A stretch of DNA of 64,000 nucleotides from JAYOEY01 sp038116945 (GCA_038116945.1 JAYOEY010000003.1:1-64000), one strand, 5' to 3'. Shown: positions 1 to 9,227, counted from the stretch's first letter. A program made the numbers and translations. Notes: generated by a model from the sequence alone, not told the origin.

Positions 1-188
1 GGCAGGGCAAGCGCCGCGGCCTGTCCCGCGAGCAGCTGCGCCGGCGACTGGCCGCCGCCCCCGTTGCCGGACGCAACGCCAGCGGTTCCCTCGGCGAGAA
101 GCCGGAGCGGGCCGAGGCGCAGCAGGTCGAGCGTCGCCGCACTGGTGGCGGTGACGGCCGGAACGGGAACGGGAATCGCCTGCACCAT
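1..188 (-). CDS. 5' part of an unrecognised protein, cut by the window edge
   Basis: An open frame runs leftward from an ATG at 188 and is still open at base 1, giving about 62 residues. It starts MVQAIPVPVPAV and is rich in Ala, Leu, Gly and Pro with a Gly-run (GNGGGG) followed by SPAQLL. The low-complexity composition resembles the N-terminus of flagellar hook-length or similar secreted proteins, but no motif supports a name. It is divergent from the lipoprotein gene to its right, with about 160 bases between them that must hold both promoters. Confidence 0.4.
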   Translation of the reverse strand, partial: MVQAIPVPVPAVTATSAATLDLLRLGPLRLLAEGTAGVASGNGGGGQSPAQLLAGQAAALAL

Positions 189-351
189 GACCGGGCCTGA
201 CTGCGCTGGTTTTGCTGGTCGAGGGTACAGGGCCGGAACTAACAGGGCGCTAAATTCGATCGTTAACGGAAGATGACCCCCGAATCACTGAAGCCTCGAT
301 AGGCGCGCCGTCATGGTATAGTTGCGACGGCAAATCTATCGGACGGACCTC

Positions 352-873
352 ATGTCTAACCTATTCGGAAACACCCTTATTGCCGTTCGACGCACCGCGC
401 CGTTCCTGGCTTTCGTAACCGCGGCCGGAATCATGGCAGGCTGCCAGACCACGACGCCGCTGTCGGCCAGCAGCCGCGCCGAAACCAGGGGCGCCGAGGC
501 CGAACCCAGCTTCGCCCAGTTCAGCGACGTGCCGGTCCCGGCGGGCGCTAAAATGGATGTCGAACGATCGCTCCTGCTGGGCGAGCGCGACGCCTGGATC
601 GGCCGTCTGGTCATGACGGTCTTGACCGCGCCGAGCCGCACCTACGATTTCTACTTTGCGGAAATGAGCCGGTTCGGCTGGAACCCGATCACCACCGTCC
701 GCGCCGGCACCAGCGTCCTGACCTACAGCCGGGGCGACCGCGTCGCGACCATCCAGATTTCCAGCCGTACCCTCGGCGGCAGCGATATCTCGATGACGGT
801 TTCGCCGAAAGGAACCCGCGCCAACCCGCCGCCAGCCGCAGCGCCATCCGTGACGTCGGCCCCGTTGCGCTGA
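352..873 (+). CDS. Putative outer-membrane lipoprotein of unknown function
   Basis: The 173-residue product has a hydrophobic N-terminus ending in a lipobox-like MAGC (Cys near residue 31), so lipidation and export are predicted. The mature part begins with a Thr/Ser/Ala linker, followed by a compact domain of about 90 residues (VPVPAGAKMDVERS to ISMTVSPKG) and a Pro/Ala tail. I do not recognise the domain. The ATG at 352 was preferred over a TTG at 322 because the lipoprotein signal then has normal length. The next gene starts 7 bases downstream, so they are probably co-transcribed. Confidence 0.7.
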   Translation: MSNLFGNTLIAVRRTAPFLAFVTAAGIMAGCQTTTPLSASSRAETRGAEAEPSFAQFSDVPVPAGAKMDVERSLLLGERDAWIGRLVMTVLTAPSRTYDFYFAEMSRFGWNPITTVRAGTSVLTYSRGDRVATIQISSRTLGGSDISMTVSPKGTRANPPPAAAPSVTSAPLR

Positions 874-880
874 TTTCCCT

Positions 881-1501
881 ATGCCGCACGATGCCTGCCA
901 CGAGCCGGACGCCGCCTTTACGGGCGAAAGCCCGGCATACCGGCGGGCGCTGTGGGCGGTCATCGTCATCAACGCCGCGATGTTCGTTGTCGAGATCGTC
1001 GCCGGCATCACCGCGCGGTCGCAGGCGCTGCAGGCCGATGCGCTCGATTTCCTCGGCGACAGCGCGACCTACGCGCTGAGCCTGTTCGTCATCGCCCGCC
1101 CGCCGCTGTGGCGCGCCAACGCCGCCTTGTTCAAGGGCATCACGCTGGCGGCGCTCGGGCTCTGGGTTTTCGGCTCCACGGTGTGGCGCGTGTTCACAGA
1201 CGCCGTGCCGGAGCCGCTGACCATGGGCGTCGTCGGCATTCTCGCGCTGGTCGCCAACCTGGCGAGCGTGCTCCTGCTGCTGCGCTATCGCGAGGGCGAC
1301 GCCAACGTGCGCTCGGTCTGGCTGTGCAGCCGCAACGACGCCATCGGCAATGTCGCCGTGGTGGTCGCCGCGTCCGGCGTGTTCGCCACCGCCGCCGCGT
1401 GGCCCGACCTGCTGGTCGCCGCCATCATGGCCGGGCTGTTCCTGACATCGTCGGTCAGAATCGTCCGCCACGCGGCGGAAGAACGGGCGGCGCTGTCGTG
1501 A
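881..1501 (+). CDS. Cation diffusion facilitator-like transporter
   Basis: This 206-residue membrane protein shows about six hydrophobic segments in CDF order but has no obvious C-terminal cytoplasmic domain. TM2 carries DALDFLGD, corresponding to the metal-site segment of CDF proteins (DxxxD in YiiP-type, HxxxD in CzcD-type). TM5 carries SRNDAIGN, where classical members have HxxxD. Metal or proton coordination is therefore likely altered, although the same variant probably occurs in a whole subfamily. Its stop codon overlaps the GTG start of the next gene (GTGA), so the two are translationally coupled. The substrate cannot be read from the sequence. Confidence 0.75.
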   Translation: MPHDACHEPDAAFTGESPAYRRALWAVIVINAAMFVVEIVAGITARSQALQADALDFLGDSATYALSLFVIARPPLWRANAALFKGITLAALGLWVFGSTVWRVFTDAVPEPLTMGVVGILALVANLASVLLLLRYREGDANVRSVWLCSRNDAIGNVAVVVAASGVFATAAAWPDLLVAAIMAGLFLTSSVRIVRHAAEERAALS

Positions 1502-2823
1502 AGCGGCGCCATCTGATCGAATCCACGCTGCTTCTGATCGTTCTTCTGACGGCCACGCTAAAGTTCGATGCGCAGTACCGGCTCGCGGACGCGGTAGCGG
1601 AGCTGTTTTACAATTCCGAAAAAATTGCTCCAGCTCACGCCCTCTGGTCATGGGCCGCGGAAGGCGGCTACGCTCATGCTCAGTACCGGCTGGCCTATCT
1701 TTACGAGAAGGGGATTGGACGTCCAGCGCAGATCTTGGTCGCGGCTGACTGGTACGGAAAGGCAGCGGACCAGGGCCACCCGGCCGCGCAACTTCACCTC
1801 GGCAACCTGCATCTCGAAGGCGTTCTTGGACGCCGCGATTATTCGGTGGCGGCGCGTTACTTCGCCCTCTCTGCGGCGCAGAACCATACGCCCGCCATCC
1901 ATTTCCTTGCGATCATGTATCTGAACGGCCGCGGTGTCGAACAAAACGACAACCGGGCATTTGACCTGTTTTTCCGGGCTGCGCAGAGACGCTACGAACC
2001 GTCAGCCCATTATCTGGGATATCTCTATTACACCGGGCGTGGCGTAGCGAAGAACGCGAAGGAAGGATTTCGCTGGTTCCTCTCATCGGCCGAAAAAGGC
2101 AACGGCTTCGCACAGTACGACGTGGGACGCGCCTATCACGGGGGCGTCGGCGTCGAGCGCGATCTGGAAAAAGCGCAATTCTGGTACCGCAAAGCGATCC
2201 TCGAGAACATTCCCGATGCCATGGTCGCGCTTGGCACCATGTATTACGCCGGCGAAGGCGTAAAACGGAGCCTCAAGGATGCTCTCGCCCTGTATGAGGG
2301 CGCGGCGCTACGGGGAAGCGTCGAGGGGATGAATTCCGCCGGTACGATTGCTCTTCACCGTGGTCAGCTTCGAAGAGCGCGGTACTGGTTCCAGAAAGCA
2401 GCCAACCAGGGCCATGCCATGGGCCAGTACAACCTGGCCGAAGTCTATTACAAAGGCGCTGGCGTCCGAAAGGATGTCGGGCTTGCCGTCATCTGGTTCC
2501 ATCGGGCCGCGAAACAGAATGTTGGAATGGCGCAGGCGGAGCTGTGCATTCTCTATTCGGGAAGAGAGGAAAACGCGCACCCGACAGACATCGCCCAGGC
2601 CTATGCATGGTGCAAACTCGCCCAGCAGCGCCCCATGCCGAACAACTTCGTCAATGATGTCGCCACGCTAATCCGGGAACTGGAAGCAGTCATAAGCCGC
2701 GAGGAACTATCCCGGGCCCTCGTCCTCATACGGGAATTCGTTCCCGCCAAAGAGCCGCCGCCGGTCTGGACCAACCAGATTGCACGGGAATCGCAGATCT
2801 ACCGGCAAAATCTGTCTTTGTAG
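1498..2823 (+). CDS. Sel1-like repeat protein with N-terminal membrane anchor
   Basis: The GTG at 1498 overlaps the preceding stop and gives 441 residues. A hydrophobic stretch (STLLLIVLLTATL, about residues 8-20) is a signal anchor or signal peptide. The rest is about nine Sel1-type TPR repeats, with signatures such as AQYRLAYLYEKGIG, AIHFLAIMYLNGRGV and GQYNLAEVYYKGAGV. Sel1 proteins are solenoid scaffolds for protein-protein contacts, often periplasmic. An upstream in-frame extension exists but lies wholly inside the transporter gene, so it was rejected. The partner is unknown. Confidence 0.85.
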   Translation: MKRRHLIESTLLLIVLLTATLKFDAQYRLADAVAELFYNSEKIAPAHALWSWAAEGGYAHAQYRLAYLYEKGIGRPAQILVAADWYGKAADQGHPAAQLHLGNLHLEGVLGRRDYSVAARYFALSAAQNHTPAIHFLAIMYLNGRGVEQNDNRAFDLFFRAAQRRYEPSAHYLGYLYYTGRGVAKNAKEGFRWFLSSAEKGNGFAQYDVGRAYHGGVGVERDLEKAQFWYRKAILENIPDAMVALGTMYYAGEGVKRSLKDALALYEGAALRGSVEGMNSAGTIALHRGQLRRARYWFQKAANQGHAMGQYNLAEVYYKGAGVRKDVGLAVIWFHRAAKQNVGMAQAELCILYSGREENAHPTDIAQAYAWCKLAQQRPMPNNFVNDVATLIRELEAVISREELSRALVLIREFVPAKEPPPVWTNQIARESQIYRQNLSL

Positions 2824-2850
2824 ACGATCCGCGGTCCGGGCAGCAGTTAC

Positions 2851-3984
2851 TCAGTCCCTGATATCCTGCAGGAACCATTCGCGCGGCAGGCTGCGGCCGA
2901 GGCCGCGTTCCTGGCAGAGGCGGACAACGTGGCCGCCGACGGCGGAGAACTGCAGCCCCTGCATGCCGCTGTTCTGGTAGAAGGTGATTTGTTCGTCGCC
3001 GGTGCGGCCGGGCACCTTGCCTGAAATCAGGTCGCCGTAGCTCGGGAACACGTTGACGATGTCGCGCGACGAATTGCGTTCGGGCAGGCGCTTGCGCTCT
3101 TCCTCCGTGCCCGCAATGAAGGCGACCGGGCTGTGGCCGCGAGAGGCCTTCACCGTGATGCCGTCGCTGCCCTCGACGCCCTCGTAGATGTCCTCGAGGA
3201 TCTTGAGCCCCTGGATGCCCTGGCGGATTTTCACGTCGCAGGCGTCGAGTCCGTCCTGCGCGATTTCGAACGCGTTGACGATGGTGACATGCTGACCCGG
3301 CTGCAGCCAGTCGCCCACGATGGTCGGCTTCATCGTGTCGGTGCAGGACGAGACGATATCGACGTCCTCATAGACCTTGTACGGCTCGTCCACCGGGATC
3401 ACCTCGAGATTCATGCGGAGCCGCATCTCTTCGGCGTAGGCCTCCCGGTTGGCCTTCGTCGGGCTGTAGACCTTCACCTTGCGGATGTTGCGCACACAGC
3501 TGAAGGCCTGCAGGAAAGTGCGCGCCATGCCGCCCGAGCCCAGCATGCCGACGGTTTCCGAATCCTCGCGCGACAGTTCCTTGACGCCGAGCCCCGCGCC
3601 CGCGCCGACGCGCACATGCTGGATGATGCCGTCATTCATCAGCGCCAGCGGCTCGCCGTTATCGGTGCTGAAAAACATGATAAGCCCGCACCAGGTGCCG
3701 GGCTCGACGCAGTATTTTTCCTCGGTCCAGTTGCCGTTCTCGTCCTGTGGCCAGGTCATGACATCGGACTTCATGCGGATCGCGAAGATGCCGTCGTTGT
3801 AGCCTTCCATCGTACCCCAGCGGTAATAGCCTTCGTCCACGGTGCGCGACGGCGCATACATGTCGCACCGTGGCCGGTGCGTCGCCGTGCCCTCGACCAG
3901 CTGGCGAAAGGCGCGTTCGAGGCAGCCGATGGCGTCCTCCATGGTGAGAACCTGCTCGACGACATCGTTATGAATGAAAAGCAT
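2851..3984 (-). CDS. Ornithine cyclodeaminase / mu-crystallin family dehydrogenase
   Basis: The 377-residue length fits the family, whose members are NAD(P)-dependent deaminating or imine-reducing enzymes (ornithine cyclodeaminase, alanine dehydrogenase, ketimine reductase). A dinucleotide-binding turn GMLGSGGMA lies at residues 147-155 in a Rossmann context. The segment GIFAIRMKSDV (residues 65-75) holds the usual substrate-binding Arg and catalytic Lys. An acidic insert near residues 80-95 (PQDENGNWTEEK) is less usual. It is divergent from the bicupin/EutA pair, which suggests shared regulation. Substrate specificity cannot be assigned. Confidence 0.85.
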   Translation of the reverse strand: MLFIHNDVVEQVLTMEDAIGCLERAFRQLVEGTATHRPRCDMYAPSRTVDEGYYRWGTMEGYNDGIFAIRMKSDVMTWPQDENGNWTEEKYCVEPGTWCGLIMFFSTDNGEPLALMNDGIIQHVRVGAGAGLGVKELSREDSETVGMLGSGGMARTFLQAFSCVRNIRKVKVYSPTKANREAYAEEMRLRMNLEVIPVDEPYKVYEDVDIVSSCTDTMKPTIVGDWLQPGQHVTIVNAFEIAQDGLDACDVKIRQGIQGLKILEDIYEGVEGSDGITVKASRGHSPVAFIAGTEEERKRLPERNSSRDIVNVFPSYGDLISGKVPGRTGDEQITFYQNSGMQGLQFSAVGGHVVRLCQERGLGRSLPREWFLQDIRD

Positions 3985-4115
3985 CCCTGTCCCCCGACTC
4001 TTCTGGATTGCGGCCCGGATTGCCCCCCCGAGCCAAGAGCCATATCATAGCCCCGACAGGGGATTCGCGGCATGCGAATTACCACAATCGAATAAAGCCT
4101 TTGAAGGAGGACAGG
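3985..4115. promoter_or_regulatory. Divergent promoter region
   Basis: This 131-base gap separates the dehydrogenase (leftward) and the bicupin (rightward) and must hold both promoters. A strong ribosome binding site, GAAGGAGG at 4103-4110, lies 5 bases before the bicupin ATG. No clear -35/-10 pair or operator palindrome was found. Confidence 0.5.
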
Positions 4116-5336
4116 ATGGCACCGCATGACGGACCCGACGCTCACTATCACGAATGGGTGGCGCCGACGGACAAGCTGACGCGCTCCGGTTTCGGCAAGT
4201 TCAAGGCGCCGAAATCGCCCTACGACCTCTGGATGGAATCCCAGAACATTCCGATCTACCGGTCGATCGGCGTTCGCCGGGTGCAGGACCTGCCGCTCCA
4301 GAAATGGGACATGATGGGCGGCAACGCGACCTTTATCCAGCTGTTCGGAACCGAGGGCATGTGGGGCTGCCACGTCATCGAGGTTCCCGGCGCCGGCGCG
4401 CTCAACCCCATCAAGCACATATACGAGCAGCAGTATTTCGTCGTCGAAGGGCGCGGCTCGACCGAGGTGTGGGAGGAAGGCCGGGAAGACAAGGTGCATG
4501 TCTTCGAATGGCAGAAGGGATCGCTCTGGTCGGTGCCGATGAACGCCAAGTACCGCGTGGTCAACGCGTCCTCGAGCCCGGCGCTGCTGCTGGGCGGCAA
4601 CACCGCGCCCAACGTGCTGAACATATACGACAATCCGGATTTCGTCTTTAACTGCCCGTACCCGTTCCGCAACCGGTTCGACCCGGACCGCGAGGATTAC
4701 TACAAGCCGAGCGACGAGATCCTCGCCGATCCGATCCGCGGGCTGGCGATGACCCAGACCAACATCGTGCCCGACATCGTCGATTGCGAACTGCCGCTCG
4801 ACAACCGGCGCTCGCCGGGCTACCGGCGGATCGAGCCGCACATGACCGATAATTCCTTCTATCTGTGGATCGGCCAGCACGAAACCGGACGCTACTCCAA
4901 GGGCCACGCGCACGGCTCGGCCGCGGTGCTGATCTGCATCAAGGGCAAGGGCTATACCTACACCTGGCCGGCCAGATTCGGCGAGACGCCGTGGAAGGAC
5001 GGCAATGCGGATGTCGTGCAGCGGCAGGATTACGAGCCCGTCGGGCTGGTGTCGGCGGCCCCGATGTCGGGCGACTGGTACCACCAGCATTTCGGCATCA
5101 GCGCCGGGCCGTTGCGCCTGACCGCCTGGTTCGGGCCGCATCATCCGGGCCGCACCGTCAAGCGCCCGGGCGAGGAGGCCATCGATTACGGCGCCATCGA
5201 CGTGCGCGACGGCGGCACCGCCATCGGCTATGACATGGAGGATCCCTATCTCCGCAAGGAGTACGAGGGCTATCTCGCCGAGGTCGGCGCGAAATCGAAA
5301 ATGGAACCGGAGCTGTACGAGCGCAAGGTAAACTGA
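4116..5336 (+). CDS. Bicupin protein, gentisate-dioxygenase-like fold
   Basis: The 406-residue protein contains two cupin halves. The first, around HIYEQQYFVVEGRGSTEVW (about residues 105-125), and the second, around KGHAHGSAAVLICIKGKGY (about 262-282), each carry the G(x)nHxH...G pattern only in part; the second keeps HAHG. Such bicupins bind a metal in one or both barrels and often act as dioxygenases or sugar/acid isomerases. The start is fixed by a strong Shine-Dalgarno sequence 5 bases upstream. EutA begins one base after the stop, so the two proteins are made together and may work together. The substrate is unknown. Confidence 0.75.
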   Translation: MAPHDGPDAHYHEWVAPTDKLTRSGFGKFKAPKSPYDLWMESQNIPIYRSIGVRRVQDLPLQKWDMMGGNATFIQLFGTEGMWGCHVIEVPGAGALNPIKHIYEQQYFVVEGRGSTEVWEEGREDKVHVFEWQKGSLWSVPMNAKYRVVNASSSPALLLGGNTAPNVLNIYDNPDFVFNCPYPFRNRFDPDREDYYKPSDEILADPIRGLAMTQTNIVPDIVDCELPLDNRRSPGYRRIEPHMTDNSFYLWIGQHETGRYSKGHAHGSAAVLICIKGKGYTYTWPARFGETPWKDGNADVVQRQDYEPVGLVSAAPMSGDWYHQHFGISAGPLRLTAWFGPHHPGRTVKRPGEEAIDYGAIDVRDGGTAIGYDMEDPYLRKEYEGYLAEVGAKSKMEPELYERKVN

Positions 5337-5337
5337 G

Positions 5338-6825
5338 GTGCTCAACGACCCCGAGTCCAGTACGCGTTTCAGCAGCGCCAACCGCCATATCGCCGAAGAG
5401 GAGGAGATCGAGCTGACCAGCGTCGGCGTCGATATCGGCTCGTCGACGTCGCATCTGGTGTTCTCGCGGGTCAAGATGGAGCGCATCGGCGCGCGCTATT
5501 TCGTCGCGCAGCGCGAAACGCTGCACGAAGCGCCGATCCAGCTCACGCCCTATGCGGAAGGCGACACGATCGACGCGGAGAAGCTCGGCGAGTTCGTCGA
5601 GCAGAGCTATGTGAGCGCGGGCATCGATCGCGCCGACGTCGACACCGGCGCGCTGATCCTGACCGGCGTCGCGGTCAGGCGGTCGAACGCACGGGCCATC
5701 GGCGACCTGTTCTCGGCCGAGGCGGGCAAGTTCGTCGCGGTCAGCGCGGGCGACGGGCTGGAGGCCACCATGGCGGCGCACGGTTCCGGCGCGGTGATCC
5801 GCTCCGCCGACAGCGACGGTCTCACCATCAATATCGATATCGGCGGCGGCACCACCAAGATCGCCCACTGCCGCGGCGGCAAGGTGGAACAGGTCACCGC
5901 GGTCGATGCCGGCGCGCGGCTGATCGTGCTTGACGGAGACGGATCGGTGACGCGGCTGGAGCCCACCGGAAAGGCGCATGCCGACGATGTGGGGGTCGAT
6001 CTCGCCATCGGCGACACGCCGGACCCGGCCGATCTTTCCCGCATCGCCGACCGTATGGCGGAACGCATCATGGAAGCGGCCGGGCTCGCGCCGCTGTCGG
6101 AAACAACCGCCGGCATGCTGCTCCTGCCGCCGCTGCCGGAAGCCGCATCTGTCGACGCGCTGACCTTTTCAGGCGGCGTGTCGGAATATGTCTACGGCAA
6201 CGAGGCGACGGCGTTCGGCGATCTGGGGCCCGATCTGGCGCAGAAGATCCGGGCGCGTATCGATGCCGCCGGAATTCCCGTCGAGAAGCCGGTCGCCACG
6301 ATTCGGGCCACCGTGGTCGGCGCGTCGCAATACACGGTCCAGCTCTCCGGCACGACGATCTTTATCGATCCGGCGGATTCGGTGCCGCTTCGGAACGTTC
6401 CCGTGATCGTGCCCGAACTCGATTTTTCCGGTCTCGACATCGACCCGGACCAGATCGTCTCTGCGATCGACACCGCGCTGACCCGGCTCGATCTGGCGGA
6501 CGCCGACACCGCCATCGCCATCGGGTTCCGGTGGAAAGGCTCGGCGAGCTTCATGCGGCTCGACCAGTTCGGCAAGGGCGTGTCGGCCGGTCTGAAAAAC
6601 CAGATCGAGAAGGGCCACCCGCTGGTGCTGGTGACCGACGGCGATATCGGCGGGCTGATCGGGATTCACCTGCGCGAGGAGATGAAGCTGCAGACCCCGG
6701 TGATCTCGATCGACGGTATCGAGCTGAAGGAATTCGATTTCATCGATATCGGCGAAATCGTCCCGCTGTCCGGCGCCGTGCCGGTGGTTATCAAGTCGCT
6801 GGTGTTTCCGGCATCGGGATCCTGA
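5338..6825 (+). CDS. eutA: EutA-like reactivating factor
   Basis: The 495-residue product has an actin/HSP70-type ATPase fold, with VDIGSSTSHLVFSR at residues 31-44 as phosphate loop 1 and IDIGGGTTKIAHC near residue 167 as a second loop. EutA is known to exchange damaged adenosylcobalamin from ethanolamine ammonia-lyase (EutBC) using ATP. No eutBC or other eut gene lies within the window. It is tightly coupled to the upstream bicupin through a GTG start at 5338. It may serve a distant EutBC or reactivate a different enzyme. The family call is good; the client is unknown. Confidence 0.85.
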   Translation: MLNDPESSTRFSSANRHIAEEEEIELTSVGVDIGSSTSHLVFSRVKMERIGARYFVAQRETLHEAPIQLTPYAEGDTIDAEKLGEFVEQSYVSAGIDRADVDTGALILTGVAVRRSNARAIGDLFSAEAGKFVAVSAGDGLEATMAAHGSGAVIRSADSDGLTINIDIGGGTTKIAHCRGGKVEQVTAVDAGARLIVLDGDGSVTRLEPTGKAHADDVGVDLAIGDTPDPADLSRIADRMAERIMEAAGLAPLSETTAGMLLLPPLPEAASVDALTFSGGVSEYVYGNEATAFGDLGPDLAQKIRARIDAAGIPVEKPVATIRATVVGASQYTVQLSGTTIFIDPADSVPLRNVPVIVPELDFSGLDIDPDQIVSAIDTALTRLDLADADTAIAIGFRWKGSASFMRLDQFGKGVSAGLKNQIEKGHPLVLVTDGDIGGLIGIHLREEMKLQTPVISIDGIELKEFDFIDIGEIVPLSGAVPVVIKSLVFPASGS

Positions 6826-6850
6826 TCCGGCTTCGCGCCGGGCCGCCTCC

Positions 6851-7174
6851 CTACCCCAGCTTCACCGCCGTGCCGTTGGCGCTGACCATCAGCATGTTGC
6901 CGTTATCGCCGCTGATTGCTTCGTAATCGAGATCAACCCCGATGATCGCGTCGGCGCCGAGAGCGGCGGCTTCCTCCTCCAGCGCTTCGAGCGCCGCGAT
7001 CTTGGCCGTCCGAAGCTCTTTCTCGTAGGAACCCGACCGGCCGCCGACGATGTTGCGGATGCCGGCGAACATGTCGCGGAAGATGTTCGTGCCCATGACG
7101 GCGTCGCCGGAGACGATGCCGAGATAGGCGGTGACGGTGCGTCCCTCGACGGATTCGGTCGTCGTTACAAGCAT
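6851..7174 (-). CDS. YbjQ / UPF0145 family protein
   Basis: This 107-residue protein begins MLVTTTESVEG and has the family pattern YLGIVSGDAVMGTNIFRD...RSGSYEKELRTAKIAALEALEEEAAALGADAIIGVDLDYEAI (shown in part). YbjQ proteins form pentameric rings; their biological role is not settled. The ATG at 7174 was preferred to an overlapping GTG at 7180 because family members start at this point. It follows the nitroreductase gene with overlap or near overlap, so both are likely on one transcript. Confidence 0.85.
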   Translation of the reverse strand: MLVTTTESVEGRTVTAYLGIVSGDAVMGTNIFRDMFAGIRNIVGGRSGSYEKELRTAKIAALEALEEEAAALGADAIIGVDLDYEAISGDNGNMLMVSANGTAVKLG

Positions 7175-7176
7175 GT

Positions 7177-7782
7177 TCACCCCACGATACCGGAAGTTTT
7201 GGAAAACCCGCCGGTGAACACCAGCTCGTCGAGCGGCTTGCGGTCGCGCGGCAGAACCTCGCGTTTGGCGTAGTCATCGGGCAGCACGTCGGCTTCGCCC
7301 TGATAGCCGATCGCCACGCCTGTGCAGATATCGAAATCGTCGGGCACCCCGTACTCCTCGCGGATTTTCTCGGGAAGAATTCCCTGAGCCTGATGCACGA
7401 CGATACCGTGCGACGACGCCTGCGCGGTCAGCTGCGCCATCGACGCACCCAGATCGTAATAACCGTAATCGCTCGCCCGCCCGTCGGGCAGGTTCTTGTC
7501 GGCGCAGGTGATCATGATGACCGGCGCGGTATGCGCCCAGCTCTGATTGCGATCGTTGAAACAGCTCAGCAGACGGTCGTATTCGGCGCGGTTGTCCTTG
7601 GTCGCCACAATGAACCGCCAGGGCTGGGAATTGTTGCAGGAGGCGGCCCAGCGCGCTGCCTCGAACAGGCTGATCAGGACATCCTTTTCGGGCATCCGGT
7701 CGGTAAAGGCGCGCGGGCTCCAGCGGTTCCTGATGATGTCGATGATCGGCTGGCTGGTTTCAGCCGGTTTCTGCATGGGCAT
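7177..7782 (-). CDS. Nitroreductase family FMN oxidoreductase
   Basis: The 201-residue length is typical. The N-terminal FMN-binding signature RNRWSPRAFTDR (residues 18-29) and the segment WAASCNNSQPWRFIV (about 45-59) are characteristic. The C-terminal region IGYQGEADVLP is the usual second flavin contact. Such enzymes use NAD(P)H to reduce nitroaromatics, quinones or dehalogenate substrates. A GAGGAG Shine-Dalgarno sequence 7 bases before the ATG at 7782 supports the start. The YbjQ gene follows with overlapping ends. Confidence 0.85.
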   Translation of the reverse strand: MPMQKPAETSQPIIDIIRNRWSPRAFTDRMPEKDVLISLFEAARWAASCNNSQPWRFIVATKDNRAEYDRLLSCFNDRNQSWAHTAPVIMITCADKNLPDGRASDYGYYDLGASMAQLTAQASSHGIVVHQAQGILPEKIREEYGVPDDFDICTGVAIGYQGEADVLPDDYAKREVLPRDRKPLDELVFTGGFSKTSGIVG

Positions 7783-8002
7783 GGAAAGCTCCTCGTTTTC
7801 CGGATTCGTCGCTGCGAAGAGATTTAGTGAAATGCCACCTGCCAGACAACCGCGCTGAACCAGGAATGAGCCGGAAAAGGTCGGCCGTTACATTTTTGTT
7901 AACCAAAACCCGGGAAAACCGGCTCGTGTTCGTACTCAACCGAAGCCGGGCCGCCCGGCCCGCCCGCCGGCCCGCCCACCAGACATCAGGAACCAGTAAC
8001 TC

Positions 8003-9103
8003 ATGAAATTCCCCGGATCGTTCGCTCTTGTTGCGTTTTCCCTCGCGGTTCTCCCTGTGGGAGCGGCATCGGGACAGGCAAAAAAGGACGCCCAGCCACG
8101 GGTTGAATTCAAGATGCCCTCCGAATGGCAGAACGATTACGACTACGATTCCGACAACGCGGACAACGAACGCAACAACATGTCGTTGAAGCTCGAACCG
8201 GAGGTCACGATCCATGTCCGCTCCGTTCCAGGCCTGTCGTTCGTGGCGCACGGGGTTCTGCAACAGGTTCAGGATGCCGCCGCCCGGGAAGACCGGTTCT
8301 TCAAGGACGAAGGGTTTTTTGTCGAAGACCTGTTCGTCTCGTACGAGACAGGCCGGTACGGATTCGTCGCCGGCAAAACAAACCCTGGATTCGGCATTGC
8401 CTGGGACAGAACGCCCGGCGTCTACGGCAGCGAACTGGCGGAAGATTACGAACTTTCCGAACGGATCGTCCTTTCGATGAGCGCCGGGTTCGATCTTGAT
8501 TCATGGGGCCGGCATACGCTGAAAGCGGGCGCATTCTTTCTCGACACCTCGCCGTTGCAGAACACGATCGTCTCGCAGACCCGCGGCACGCTGGGCCGCG
8601 AAAACGGCGGCGTCGGCAACACGGAGGATTTCTCGTCCTACAATGTCGTTCTCGAGGGCGGGTTTCCGCTCCTGCCGGGCATGCTCTATCACCTCGCCTT
8701 CCTCAATCAGGCGCACGGCGTCGACGGCACGTCCGACGAGACCGGATTTGCCGCCGGCGTAACGGGAACGTTCGATCTTGGCGGCGGCGCCTCTTTGACG
8801 CCTCTCGTCGAACTGGTCCGGTTCGACAATTTCGGCGGCACAGGCAACAAGGACCGTCGCTACTGGACAGGGTCGCTGCTGGGCGAATGGAACAAATGGA
8901 ATTTGGCCCTCGCCTTTACCCGTCGGATGGACGACGACCCCGCCAACGGCGTCGTCAACGATTATCAGGGGCAGGTCAGCCTGGGCTACGCCTTCGAATC
9001 GGGGGTTACCGCGGATTTCGGCTGGAAACGCCGCCGCGAAGGCGGGGTGCATACAGACACGGTCGGCTTCCTGTTCACCTACGCATTCGAATACAGCCGG
9101 TAG
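8003..9103 (+). CDS. Porin-like outer-membrane beta-barrel protein
   Basis: The 366-residue product starts with a signal peptide (residues 1-24, ending VGAASGQA). Beta-rich, aromatic-alternating strands follow, such as GLSFVAHGVLQQVQD, YGFVAGKTNPGFGIAWD and YQGQVSLGYAFESG. It ends LFTYAFEYSR; a terminal aromatic residue would be the classical insertion signal, but here the chain ends Tyr-Ser-Arg. The pattern YGFVAGKTNPGFGIAW resembles general porins of the OprB/Porin_4 type. The upstream 220 bases contain the promoter and an AGGAA ribosome site. Substrate selectivity is unknown. Confidence 0.7.
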   Translation: MKFPGSFALVAFSLAVLPVGAASGQAKKDAQPRVEFKMPSEWQNDYDYDSDNADNERNNMSLKLEPEVTIHVRSVPGLSFVAHGVLQQVQDAAAREDRFFKDEGFFVEDLFVSYETGRYGFVAGKTNPGFGIAWDRTPGVYGSELAEDYELSERIVLSMSAGFDLDSWGRHTLKAGAFFLDTSPLQNTIVSQTRGTLGRENGGVGNTEDFSSYNVVLEGGFPLLPGMLYHLAFLNQAHGVDGTSDETGFAAGVTGTFDLGGGASLTPLVELVRFDNFGGTGNKDRRYWTGSLLGEWNKWNLALAFTRRMDDDPANGVVNDYQGQVSLGYAFESGVTADFGWKRRREGGVHTDTVGFLFTYAFEYSR

Positions 9104-9227
9104 GGCGGATTTTCAGGCCGCAGAGCATGTGGCCGACAGTTTGTGACAAAATACACATGTCGCTTAACCGAATGGCAACCCGTCAATGGAATGGTGCGAG
9201 CGTTCGCAACAAAAACAAATACAGGCC

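Noticed and set aside
64..276. Small plus-strand frame at the left edge
   Set aside because: It overlaps the more plausible minus-strand frame from 188, has an Arg/Ser-rich random look and no ribosome site.
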